NCBI GenBank assembly: GCA_910575005.1
Contig: CAJTCL010000025.1
Span: 1-59,601, forward strand
From: Lachnospiraceae bacterium
GTDB lineage: Bacteria > Bacillota > Clostridia > Lachnospirales > Lachnospiraceae
Length of the DNA: 59,601 nt
Reading direction: 5' to 3'
A program made the position numbers and the translations under genes. The notes under the pieces were generated by a model. It saw only the letters and a program-made list of their open reading frames with translations. It did no database searches and was not told the DNA's origin. This document shows positions 25,750 through 34,166 of the stretch, in pieces (the first letter of the stretch is position 1; each line of letters begins with the position of its first letter).

Positions 25750-27381
25750 ATGTTAAAGGTATTTTTGGTGGAAGATGAGATTGTGGTTCGTGAAAGCATC
25801 CGCCAAATGATTCCGTGGATGAAATTTGGTTTTGAATTATGTGGGGAAGCTGGCGATGGAGAAATGGCGTTGCCGCTGATTCAAAGACAGAAGCCAGATC
25901 TGGTGATTACAGATATTCGGATGCCCTTTATGGATGGGCTGGAATTAAGCAGAATGGTGAAAAAAGATTTGCCAGAGACTAAGATTGTGATTATCAGCGG
26001 CTATCATGACTTTGAGTATGCTAAGGCAGCGATTTCGATTGGAGTAGAACAGTATTTACTGAAACCAGTTAGCCGTCAGGAATTTTTGGGGGTATTGAAG
26101 AAGATACGGGACTGTTACGACAAGGAAAATGCACAACGCATTTATTATGAAGAGTTTGAAAAAGAAATGAGGCAGTATGAACAACATTCCAGAAGAGATT
26201 TTTTTGAGAAGCTTGTCTCGGGCAAGTACAGTCTCAATGAGATTTATGAACAGGCAGCGCAGCAACAGATTGATATTATGGCCTCTGCCTATAATATTGT
26301 TTTATTTCAGATCAGTAGTAAGGAACAACAAAGATTATGGACAGAATATTTTTCTCAGACAGAATTAGAGATTTGGGAAAGGATAAAATCATATATTAAG
26401 GAACAAGAAGAATATTTGATATTCCGAAATCATGTATTTGGTTATGCGGTTGTGGTAAAAGGGACGCCAGAAAATATTGAATCGCTTACAGAGGAATGTG
26501 TACAGTATCTGAAAGGTTACATGGAGGAAGGAAATGTGACTTGGTTTTTGGCGGTTGGAGAACCAGTGGAACGTCTGAGTATGCTCTCAAAAAGTTATCG
26601 AAGTGCAGTGCAGGTATTTACGCTGCGTTATACCAGGCCAAACCGATGTGTCACCTATCAGCAGTTAGAAGAGCAGAGAGCAGGAGATCGGGATGTAAAT
26701 CTTAAGGAGATAGATGCGGCTGTGATGGACACGGAGGTTGTGCACACCTTTCTGGGCAATGGACTGTTAGAAGATACAGAGAGTTTTGTAGATGATTATT
26801 TTTCTATGATTGGGGAGAACGCACTGCAATCGAGAATGTTTCGGCAATATGTAGTTTTGAATATCCATTTTTGTACGATGTCCTTTGTGACAAAACTTGG
26901 TTATGATAATGAGATGATAGACAGCGGCCAGGAAATAGAACAGATGGGCAGCACCCTGGCACAAGCGAGAAAAGCTGTCATCAATCTATTAAGACAAGGG
27001 ATTAAGCTTAGGGATGAGAGCAGCAAAAGCAGAAACCGCACTATGATGGGAAGGGCGCTGGAATTTATTCAGGAGAATTATACCGATCCAGAGATGTCCT
27101 TAAATCGGGCGGCCAGTGTTGCTAATGTCAGCGCCAATCATTTTAGTGCCTTATTCAGTCAGGAAATGGGACAGAATTTTATTGAATATCTGACAGAGCT
27201 TCGTATGAAGAAAGCAAAGGAATTATTGCGCTGTACCAGTATGCGTTCTGGTCAGATTGCATTGGAGATTGGATATAAGGATTCTCATTATTTTAGTTTT
27301 TTATTTAAGAAAACACAGGGCTGTACGCCCAGCGATTACCGCAATCAAATTGGGCAAAGGAATGGAGTATGTCATGGATAG
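25750..27381 (+). CDS. response regulator with AraC-type HTH (YesN-like), first copy
   Basis: This 543-residue regulator has a receiver domain (1-120) with acidic pocket VEDE and phosphoacceptor D55 in VITDIRMPFMDG, a middle region of about 300 residues of unknown role, and two C-terminal AraC helix-turn-helix motifs (about 440-535: SLNRAASVANVSANHFSALFSQ, then QIALEIGYKDSHYFSFLFKK). It is clearly paralogous to the gene at 28083. The ATG follows GGAG by about 8 bp. Its stop overlaps the kinase start by 8 bp (ATGGATAG), so the two are co-translated. It probably controls the downstream sugar genes. Confidence 0.92.
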   Translation: MLKVFLVEDEIVVRESIRQMIPWMKFGFELCGEAGDGEMALPLIQRQKPDLVITDIRMPFMDGLELSRMVKKDLPETKIVIISGYHDFEYAKAAISIGVEQYLLKPVSRQEFLGVLKKIRDCYDKENAQRIYYEEFEKEMRQYEQHSRRDFFEKLVSGKYSLNEIYEQAAQQQIDIMASAYNIVLFQISSKEQQRLWTEYFSQTELEIWERIKSYIKEQEEYLIFRNHVFGYAVVVKGTPENIESLTEECVQYLKGYMEEGNVTWFLAVGEPVERLSMLSKSYRSAVQVFTLRYTRPNRCVTYQQLEEQRAGDRDVNLKEIDAAVMDTEVVHTFLGNGLLEDTESFVDDYFSMIGENALQSRMFRQYVVLNIHFCTMSFVTKLGYDNEMIDSGQEIEQMGSTLAQARKAVINLLRQGIKLRDESSKSRNRTMMGRALEFIQENYTDPEMSLNRAASVANVSANHFSALFSQEMGQNFIEYLTELRMKKAKELLRCTSMRSGQIALEIGYKDSHYFSFLFKKTQGCTPSDYRNQIGQRNGVCHG

Positions 27382-28069
27382 GGAACTGGAAAAAGCCAAG
27401 ATAGAGCAGCTTTTGGCAGAGGTGGAACAGGAACGCAGGTTAAGGCACCTTGCAGAGATGAAATTGCTGCAGGCACAGGTAAACCCCCATTTTTTATATA
27501 ATACACTAGATGCAGTTATGTGGCTGGTGGAAGCAGAAAAACAGCAGGAGGCGGTGGAGATGCTTGGCCAGTTATCCTTGTTTTTTCGGATTTCACTCTC
27601 AAAAGGGCAGGATGTAATCTGTTTAAAAGAGGAAATAGAGCATACTAGAAGTTATATGGAGATTCAAAAGAGATGTTATCATGATATCATGGATTATACG
27701 ATTACACTTCCACATGAGTTGGAAGAAATTAGATTGCCAAAACTTATCATACAACCTTTGGCAGAGAATGCATTATATCACGGAGCCAAGCAAAAACGTG
27801 GAAAAAGCATGATACAGATTGCATGTCAGGACTTAGAAGAGGATATACTAATTACAGTAAAAGATAATGGGGCTGGGATGAAGGCAGATCAGTTGATGGA
27901 ATTGCAGCAGGCATTGAAGCAGGGAAAACATGTGGGGTTTGGGCTTACTGCAGTTCATGAGAGAATAAGATTGTATTATGGAGAGCCATATGGAGTAAAA
28001 ATAAACTCAAAATACGGGGAGGGAACGCGGGTGGAAGTTCAATTGCCAAAAGAGCTTTTGCCGATTTAG
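27374..28069 (+). CDS. soluble sensor histidine kinase (LytS/YesM family), no membrane sensor
   Basis: This protein of 231 residues consists of a coiled-coil start (1-35), the His_kinase motif QAQVNPHFLYNTLD with H39, and an HATPase domain with N132 (PLAENALYHG), DNGAGM (164-169) and GFGLTAVHERIRLYYG. YesM-type kinases normally carry two TM helices, an extracellular domain and HAMP, all absent here. ATG 27374 has GGAG six bases upstream, while the ATG at 27362 has its ribosome-binding site too close. It lies between two paralogous response regulators, overlapping the first and 13 bp before the second. Confidence 0.88.
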   Translation: MDRELEKAKIEQLLAEVEQERRLRHLAEMKLLQAQVNPHFLYNTLDAVMWLVEAEKQQEAVEMLGQLSLFFRISLSKGQDVICLKEEIEHTRSYMEIQKRCYHDIMDYTITLPHELEEIRLPKLIIQPLAENALYHGAKQKRGKSMIQIACQDLEEDILITVKDNGAGMKADQLMELQQALKQGKHVGFGLTAVHERIRLYYGEPYGVKINSKYGEGTRVEVQLPKELLPI

Positions 28070-28082
28070 CAAGGAGGAAAAA

Positions 28083-29705
28083 ATGTTAAAAGTATTTCTG
28101 GTGGAGGATGAAACGATCGTCAGGGAGAATCTGCGTGATCATATTATGTGGCAGCAATATGGGTATCAGTTTGCAGGTGAGGCAAGTGATGGAGAGATGG
28201 CGCTGCCCCTGATCCGAAGGCTAAAGCCAGATGTGTTAATTACGGATATTAAGATGCCATTTATGGATGGGCTTGCGCTCTCTGCGATTGTGAGACAAGA
28301 GTTCCCGCAGATGAAAATTATTATTATCAGTGGTTACAATGATTTTGAATATGCTAGACAAGCAATTCAGGCAGGGGTGGAGCAGTATCTGCTCAAGCCA
28401 ATTACCCGCTCTTCTCTTCAGAAGGCGCTGCAGGAAATCAAGGAAAAGATTGAACAGCAGCGGGTACAGGAAGAATATCTGGAGAAATTTAAAGAAGATA
28501 TGCAAATGTATGAGCAGTTTTCCAGAAGAAATTTTTTTGAGAAGGTCTTTGAAGGGCAGCTTTCGGTACAGGAAATTTATGAGGAAGCGCAAAAATTGTC
28601 ACTGGAGATGGATGCAGCAGGCTACAATCTGGCTATGGTTAGCCTGCGCGAAAATAGGAATATGGAGGAACCCTCCCAGGAGTCACGGCTGCTTGCTGCT
28701 AAAAGAGAGGAATTAATTCGATATTTCCAGCGCTATCCTGAATTTTTGGTGTTTCGGTGGAATATCAATACGTATGGCATATTGATGAAGGGGGAGGAGG
28801 AACAAATGGAAGAATTAAAGGATAGGTGCCGTGAAAATATCATTCGCATTTGTTCTGGACAAGACACTGAGATAAAATGGTATTGTGCAATTGGGGAACC
28901 AGTAGAACGTCTAAGTCTTCTGCCTCAGGTATACAGTAAAGTCAATCATATGATGTCCTGTCGTTTCCTAAAGCCCGGACAGCATATTTTGACAATGGAA
29001 TCAAACAATCTTGAGCATCATGGCAAAGAGGAGAGTTCTATAGGGATGGTGGATATTGCTAAGATTGATCCAGAAATTATAAAGAATTTTCTGATACATG
29101 GGCAGGAAGAGGAAGTGGAGGACTTTGTAGATGGCTATCTGGAGAGTCAGAAAGAAGCTTTGAAGTCTAAAATATTTCGAGATTACTTGATGCTCAGCAT
29201 TCGTTTTACCACGATTTCTTTTGTAAAGAATCTCGGTTATAGTCAAGATGACCTGTTGGAAAATACATATACTGACAAGATGAAGGTATTCAGCCTTAAT
29301 ATGGAAGATATGCGTTTTTATATGCAGGAGCTTATTTATCGGGCGTTGGAACTGAGCAATCAGGCGTTAGAAAGTCAGAGCAAGAAGCTGATTAAGAAGG
29401 CGATGGGATATATTGAAGAAAATTATGCCAAAGAGACAATCTCCCTTAATGAAGTTGCAGGGGCAGTGGAAGTCAGTGCCAATTATTTCAGCACAGTATT
29501 CCGCCAGGAGACAGAGATGACATTTACAGAATATGTGACACAGAAGCGTATGGAGAAAGCCAAACAGCTTTTGCGGCAGACAGAACGGCAGTCAGGCGAT
29601 ATTGCCACAGAGGTAGGATTTAAGGATCCACATTATTTTAGTTTTGTATTCAAAAAGACACAGGGTTGTACGCCCAGAGAATATCGCAGTGGAATGAGAG
29701 CATAA
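28083..29705 (+). CDS. response regulator with AraC-type HTH (YesN-like), second copy
   Basis: This 540-residue paralogue of the regulator at 25750 shares the architecture: receiver with D55 (LITDIKMPFMDG), a divergent middle region and AraC HTH motifs (SLNEVAGAVEVSANYFSTVFRQ, DIATEVGFKDPHYFSFVFKK). The middle regions still match in places (SRRxFFEK, WYCAIGEPVERLSLL against WFLAVGEPVERLSML), which supports gene duplication. AAGGAGG precedes the ATG. It is the last gene of the RR-HK-RR operon and ends at a hairpin shared with araR. Confidence 0.92.
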   Translation: MLKVFLVEDETIVRENLRDHIMWQQYGYQFAGEASDGEMALPLIRRLKPDVLITDIKMPFMDGLALSAIVRQEFPQMKIIIISGYNDFEYARQAIQAGVEQYLLKPITRSSLQKALQEIKEKIEQQRVQEEYLEKFKEDMQMYEQFSRRNFFEKVFEGQLSVQEIYEEAQKLSLEMDAAGYNLAMVSLRENRNMEEPSQESRLLAAKREELIRYFQRYPEFLVFRWNINTYGILMKGEEEQMEELKDRCRENIIRICSGQDTEIKWYCAIGEPVERLSLLPQVYSKVNHMMSCRFLKPGQHILTMESNNLEHHGKEESSIGMVDIAKIDPEIIKNFLIHGQEEEVEDFVDGYLESQKEALKSKIFRDYLMLSIRFTTISFVKNLGYSQDDLLENTYTDKMKVFSLNMEDMRFYMQELIYRALELSNQALESQSKKLIKKAMGYIEENYAKETISLNEVAGAVEVSANYFSTVFRQETEMTFTEYVTQKRMEKAKQLLRQTERQSGDIATEVGFKDPHYFSFVFKKTQGCTPREYRSGMRA

Positions 29706-29714
29706 CAAATTTCA

Positions 29715-29742
29715 TGCCCCGTCAGCTTTGCTGCGGGGTATT
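29715..29742. terminator. Hairpin between convergent RR gene and araR-like gene
   Basis: CCCCGTCAGC pairs with GCTGCGGGG (one bulge) around TTT, followed by TATTTGAGTTTT on the plus strand. It overlaps the end of the minus-strand repressor gene and could terminate both transcripts. Confidence 0.65.
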
Positions 29743-30852
29743 TGAGTTTTCATCGGACAAGGTATTGTGGCGGTGTTGTCCATAAGCACAATCACTTCCA
29801 CGTGAAACCAAACGCCAGGGGAGCTCTTCTGAAAACACAGTTTCTCCCTGAATCATCCGCAGCAAAGCACAGGCCGCTGTTTTTCCAAGTTCATGTCTGC
29901 CGTGAGATAACGTAGTGATGCGAATAGAATCCAGATCACTCATATAGCTATTGTCAAATGAGACTACCGAGATATCTTCAGGAACTCGAATATCTGCATA
30001 ACGCAGCTCACGAATCAGCCAATACGCAATCTCATCATTATGACAGATAATAGCAGAGCATAGAGATTTATTTCGGCGGAGAAATGAGGTCAGAAATCCA
30101 GTATCTGATCTAGTTTCCAAAGCCTCCAATTTGGCGGAGGTATACCACAAAATCAGCTCTTCTGCAACAGTGATCTTAAAGTCCCGCAGTGCGGTGACAA
30201 AGCCAAAATACCGTTCTAGACCTTGCATATCATCAATCTTAAAGATTCCTGCGATCTGGGTATGACCTTGCTGGATGAAATGCTTTGCCAACAGATAACC
30301 GCCATAATAGTTGTCATCCTTGATATAGACAGCAGAAGTAAGGGCGGGATAATTCCCACCAGCAAACACTATAGCGACTCCTTTCTCCATCAGATACTCA
30401 TAGAGGTCAAGATTAGGGTTCGGAAGTGCTGTCTTAGTACCTTCAACAATCAAACCTCTGATGGGTGCAGTTCTTAGATTTTCTAATATTTCCCTTTCAA
30501 TTGCTATTTTAGAATAGGTAGAATAGATTTGTGCTGTGTAGCCTTTTTCTCTGAATACAGATTTCAAGTCAGCGAGCAGAGCAGGTGTTGTGTATTCGTC
30601 AGCATTGTTTACAATGATACCAATGGTATTTTCTCGTGTTCCAAGTCCAGTGGAGAAGGAACCGCTGCCCTGGCGTTTTTCAATCAGTCCTTCTTCTGTC
30701 AGAAGATGCAGCGCTGCCCGCACGGTTTGGCGGCTTAGATGATATTGAGCACAAAGTTCATGTTCGGATGGGAGTTTATAAATTCCTTTGCCAGTATTCT
30801 GGAAGATGATCTCCCGCAATATATTTGCAAGATGGATATATTTTGCTGACAT
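29722..30852 (-). CDS. AraR-like repressor (GntR winged helix + LacI-type sugar-binding domain)
   Basis: This 376-residue protein combines a GntR-type winged helix (1-70: YKLPSEHELCAQYHLSRQTVRAALHLLTEEGLIEKRQGSGSF) with a LacI/periplasmic-binding effector domain (about 75-360: NTIGIIVNNADEY, ISVVSFDNSYMSDLDSIRITTLSH). That architecture is the hallmark of B. subtilis AraR, the L-arabinose-responsive repressor. It is transcribed divergently from the sugar ABC transporter and sits within the GH43 locus, so control of arabinose/arabinan genes is the natural inference. A different furanose effector is possible. Confidence 0.88.
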   Translation of the reverse strand: MSAKYIHLANILREIIFQNTGKGIYKLPSEHELCAQYHLSRQTVRAALHLLTEEGLIEKRQGSGSFSTGLGTRENTIGIIVNNADEYTTPALLADLKSVFREKGYTAQIYSTYSKIAIEREILENLRTAPIRGLIVEGTKTALPNPNLDLYEYLMEKGVAIVFAGGNYPALTSAVYIKDDNYYGGYLLAKHFIQQGHTQIAGIFKIDDMQGLERYFGFVTALRDFKITVAEELILWYTSAKLEALETRSDTGFLTSFLRRNKSLCSAIICHNDEIAYWLIRELRYADIRVPEDISVVSFDNSYMSDLDSIRITTLSHGRHELGKTAACALLRMIQGETVFSEELPWRLVSRGSDCAYGQHRHNTLSDENSNTPQQS

Positions 30853-31407
30853 CTCAGACCCCTTTCTTATGATGTTCTTTGATTCTGCGGATAAAAGTTA
30901 CAAGTTAAAGCAAATGTTTCGTTTCTCAAATTATATCATAACCCGAAGAAATACAGTATATGGAAATGCAGGAAAAGCTCTGGTACTTATATCGTAGAAA
31001 ATTATCTGAAAATATTTATTTTTATAATTTTTTTATATTTAAGTCGTGATTTTATCCTTAAGAAAATGAACAAAAAATGAACAAATTATGGACAAATAGG
31101 AGAAGATGACAAAAAGTTACAAAAGTAAGTGCAAAAAATGAAAGCAATTTCACAGAAAAACTAGCCTATATTTTGGGAATAACGGAAAAAAAATAATATA
31201 TTTTCTTAAAAAAGTTAAAATAACATGGAAATTTATAAAAAAATATTCATACTTGTACTGAAAAATAAATTATGAACAAAAAGTTGTATTGGATATAGCG
31301 ACAAATATAAAAAAGAGAGGGTAAGTCTTATTGACGGGGAGGAATAAAAAACTTAAAATAAAATCACCGACGGCGTGATGCCGAATAAAAAAAGGGAGGA
31401 CATGTAA
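30853..31407 (+). promoter_or_regulatory. 555-bp AT-rich divergent control region of the araR-like and ABC transporter genes
   Basis: There is no gene in this stretch. Three copies of GRACAAAW start at 31068, 31079 and 31090, exactly 11 bp apart. A sigma-A promoter TTGACG (31331-31336), 17 bp, TAAAAT (31354-31359) serves the transporter, followed by a small CGGC/GCCG hairpin (about 31371-31383) and the ribosome-binding site GGGAGG. On the minus strand TATAAT (30930-30935 inverted) may be the araR-like -10. CTTGTAC at about 31249 resembles half an AraR operator; I found no full palindromic AraR site. Confidence 0.6.
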
Positions 31408-32529
31408 ATGTTAAGAAAGAAGTTAGCAATGTTACTTGCTGTAGTTATGGTAGCAGGAACTGTAGTTGGATGTGGTTCAGGAGATGATAGTGCAAAGAAG
31501 GATGAGCCAGCAACAGCTCCAGCAGCAGATGACAGCACTAGTGAGCCAGCAACAGATGACAGCACTAGTGAGCCAGCAACAGATGATGAAAGTACTGGCG
31601 GCGATGAAGCAACAGATGACGAAAGTGCTGGCGGCGGCTCAGGAGAGTTGATTAAAGTTGGTATCATCAACAATGACCCGAATGAGTCTGGCTATCGTAC
31701 CGCTAACGATGCAGATTTAAAGGAGACTTTCACAAAAGAGAACGGATATGATGCATCTTTTGCTTACAGCATGAAGAATGACGAGCAGATCACAGCAGCT
31801 CAGAAGTTTATTCAGGACGGTGTAGATTATCTTCTGATTTCCGCAGCAGATACCGCAGGCTGGGAATCTGTACTTACAGATGCACAGACAGAAGGTATTG
31901 GAGTTATCTTATTTGACCGTACTATTGATGCACCTGAGGATCTTTATGCAGCTTCCATCGTATCTGATATGGAAAAAGAAGGTCAGACAGCTGTTGATTG
32001 GCTGACAGATCAGAAATTAGATAAATATCAGATCATCCACCTTCAGGGCGCTATGGGTACTGCAGCACAGCAGGGACGTACCAAGGCGTTGGAAGAGGCT
32101 GTAGCAGCAAATGACAACTGGGAATATGTTGGTGAGCCACAGACTGCTGAGTGGAATGCTGAGAAGGCACAGCAGATCGTACAGGCTGCAATTGACTCTG
32201 GTAAAGAGTTTAACGTAATTTATGCAGAGAACGACGATATGGCTAAGGGCGCGGTGGCAGCTCTTGACAAGGCTAACATTTCTCATGGTGTTGACAAAGA
32301 TGTAATCATTATGGGATTTGACTGCAATAAGTGGGCGTTAGAAGAACTGAAAGCTGGAAATTGGAACTATGATGGACAGTGTAATCCATTCCAGTCTAAA
32401 TACATTTCTGATGTTATTAAGGAACTTGAGGCTGGCAATACTCTTTCTGAAAAAACTATCGTAATGGAAGAAAAAGGTTTTGACGCTAAGACAATCACCG
32501 ACCAAGATATTGAAGACTTTGGTATCTAA
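31408..32529 (+). CDS. sugar ABC transporter substrate-binding lipoprotein (YtfQ-like)
   Basis: This 373-residue protein is the extracellular binding component of the importer encoded downstream. A lipoprotein signal with lipobox VVGC (C22) is followed by an acidic Ser/Thr/Pro-rich linker (24-76) and a periplasmic-binding type I domain (from KVGIINNDPNESGYRTAND; later DGVDYLLISAADTAGWESVL, VILFDRTIDAP, IHLQGAMGTAAQQGR, VIYAENDDMAKGA, IMGFDCNKWALEELKAG). The family includes YtfQ, which binds galactofuranose. With AraR-like control and arabinanases nearby, arabinofuranose-type sugars are likely. A hairpin after the gene may keep its expression above that of the other components. Confidence 0.92.
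   Translation: MLRKKLAMLLAVVMVAGTVVGCGSGDDSAKKDEPATAPAADDSTSEPATDDSTSEPATDDESTGGDEATDDESAGGGSGELIKVGIINNDPNESGYRTANDADLKETFTKENGYDASFAYSMKNDEQITAAQKFIQDGVDYLLISAADTAGWESVLTDAQTEGIGVILFDRTIDAPEDLYAASIVSDMEKEGQTAVDWLTDQKLDKYQIIHLQGAMGTAAQQGRTKALEEAVAANDNWEYVGEPQTAEWNAEKAQQIVQAAIDSGKEFNVIYAENDDMAKGAVAALDKANISHGVDKDVIIMGFDCNKWALEELKAGNWNYDGQCNPFQSKYISDVIKELEAGNTLSEKTIVMEEKGFDAKTITDQDIEDFGI
31528..31581 (+). repeat. 27-bp perfect tandem duplication in the lipoprotein linker
   Basis: Two identical 27-bp units (31528-31554 and 31555-31581) each encode DDSTSEPAT; a looser acidic repeat (DDESTGGDEAT, DDESAGGG) follows. The repeats lie in the surface linker between the lipid anchor and the binding domain, so copy number could vary without harming the fold. 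Confidence 0.9.
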
Positions 32530-32559
32530 TTAACTTAAAATAATTTTTAGTGATTATTC

Positions 32560-32614
32560 AAAGCGCGGCGCAGCAAAGGCGGAAATGGAAAAGTCTGCAC
32601 CGCGCTTTGTTTTC
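32560..32614 (+). terminator. Intercistronic hairpin after the binding-protein gene
   Basis: AAAGCGCGG-GCAG pairs with CTGC-CCGCGCTTT across a 20-nt loop, followed by GTTTTC. It is probably a partial terminator or mRNA stabiliser between the binding protein and the ATPase. Confidence 0.75.
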
Positions 32615-32649
32615 GGACAATGATAATTTATTAGGAGGTGAACTCATAG

Positions 32650-34164
32650 GTGAAAGATAATGCTGTATTAGAGATGAGAAACATACATAAAAGCTTTCCC
32701 GGAGTACGTGCCCTGCAGGGAGTAGATTTTACATTGCGCAAAGGCGAGGTTCATGCGCTGATGGGAGAAAATGGTGCTGGAAAATCCACTTTGATCAAGG
32801 TCTTGACTGGAGTTTATGGGAAAGATGAAGGTGAGATTTTCCTCGATGGTGTGGAAGGACCAGTGGCAATTCATTCACCCCAGGATGCACAGAATGTTGG
32901 TATCAGTACGGTATACCAAGAGATTACGCTCTGTCCCAATCTTTCTGTTGCAGAGAATATGTTTATAGGCCGAACCAAAGGCATGGGACAGAATTGGAAG
33001 AAAATGAATACTGATACAGAGAAGATTCTGCAGTCTCTTGATATTCCGGCAACTGCAACACAGCAGTTGGAGACCTGCTCTATTGCGGTTCAGCAGATGA
33101 TTGCCATTGCACGTGCAGTGGATATGGATTGTAAGGTATTGATTCTGGATGAACCGACATCCTCCCTGGATGAGCAGGAGGTTGCTAAGCTGTTTAAGCT
33201 GATGCGGGATTTAAGATCAAGAGGCGTTGGAATTGTCTTTGTTACCCATTTCATGGATCAGGTATATGAGATATGTGACCGGATTACAGTTATGCGTGAT
33301 GGCCAGTTGGTGGGTGAGTATGCAATTAAAGATCTTCCGCGTGTCAAACTTGTGGCTAAGATGCTTGGCAAAGAGATGGATGATATGGCTGACATTAAGG
33401 GCGAGCAGAAGGAATATCAGAGAAAGCCTGGTATGGTGCCAGTATTGGAAGCAACAAACCGTGTCAGCGATGCTGGAATCAAGCCATTTGATTTCCATAT
33501 TGAGAAGGGTGAAGTAAACGGCTTTACTGGTTTGCTTGGTTCTGGAAGAAGCGAGTGCGTCCGTGCACTCTTTGGTGCGGATAGAGTAACGGGCGGAACT
33601 GTTAAGATGAACGGCAAAGAAGTAAAGATTACAAAGCCTTTGGATGCTATGAAAAATAAAATTGCATACCTACCTGAAGACCGTAAGGGAGATGGTATTG
33701 TGGGAGATCTCTCCGTTCGTGAAAATATCATTCTCGCTCAGCAGGTATTAAGAGGATTTTTCAAGCCATTCTCGAAAGCAGAGCAATATAAGATTGCAGA
33801 CGAATACATAAAACTTTTGAGCATTAAAACTGCTTCTGCAGATACACCGATTAAGTCCCTGTCCGGTGGAAATCAGCAGAAGGCAATTTTGGCCCGTTGG
33901 CTGTTTACCCATCCAGAATATTTGATTTTGGATGAGCCGACGCGTGGTATTGACGTCGGAACAAAAGTTGATATTCAGAAATTAGTGCTGAAGCTTGCTT
34001 CAGAAGGAATGAGCGTTACCTTTATTTCTTCTGAGTTAGACGAGATGCTGCGTACTTGTTCCCGGTTAGTCGTTATGAGAGACCGCAAAGTTGTAGGCGA
34101 GCTCTCAGGAGACGATCTGAATCAGAGTAAGGTTATGAGTACCATTGCCGGAGGTGACAGATAA
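32650..34164 (+). CDS. sugar ABC transporter ATP-binding protein (two ATPase domains; YtfR/AraG-like)
   Basis: This 504-residue double ATPase energises the importer. The first domain has Walker A GENGAGKSTL (about 41-50), Walker B VLILDEPTSS and signature region LETCSIAVQQMIAIARA. The second has a degenerate Walker A, GLLGSGRSECV, as usual in this family, and an intact SLSGGNQQKAILARWL with YLILDEPTRGIDVG. The GTG start at 32650 follows AGGAGGTGA by about 8 bp. The next gene begins 2 bp after the stop. Confidence 0.94.
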   Translation: MKDNAVLEMRNIHKSFPGVRALQGVDFTLRKGEVHALMGENGAGKSTLIKVLTGVYGKDEGEIFLDGVEGPVAIHSPQDAQNVGISTVYQEITLCPNLSVAENMFIGRTKGMGQNWKKMNTDTEKILQSLDIPATATQQLETCSIAVQQMIAIARAVDMDCKVLILDEPTSSLDEQEVAKLFKLMRDLRSRGVGIVFVTHFMDQVYEICDRITVMRDGQLVGEYAIKDLPRVKLVAKMLGKEMDDMADIKGEQKEYQRKPGMVPVLEATNRVSDAGIKPFDFHIEKGEVNGFTGLLGSGRSECVRALFGADRVTGGTVKMNGKEVKITKPLDAMKNKIAYLPEDRKGDGIVGDLSVRENIILAQQVLRGFFKPFSKAEQYKIADEYIKLLSIKTASADTPIKSLSGGNQQKAILARWLFTHPEYLILDEPTRGIDVGTKVDIQKLVLKLASEGMSVTFISSELDEMLRTCSRLVVMRDRKVVGELSGDDLNQSKVMSTIAGGDR

Positions 34165-34166
34165 TA

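Noticed and set aside
30853-31407. Full AraR operator of the B. subtilis type (ATTTGTACGTACAAAT-like)
   Set aside because: Only half-sites (CTTGTAC, GGACAAAT) were found; no properly spaced inverted pair.
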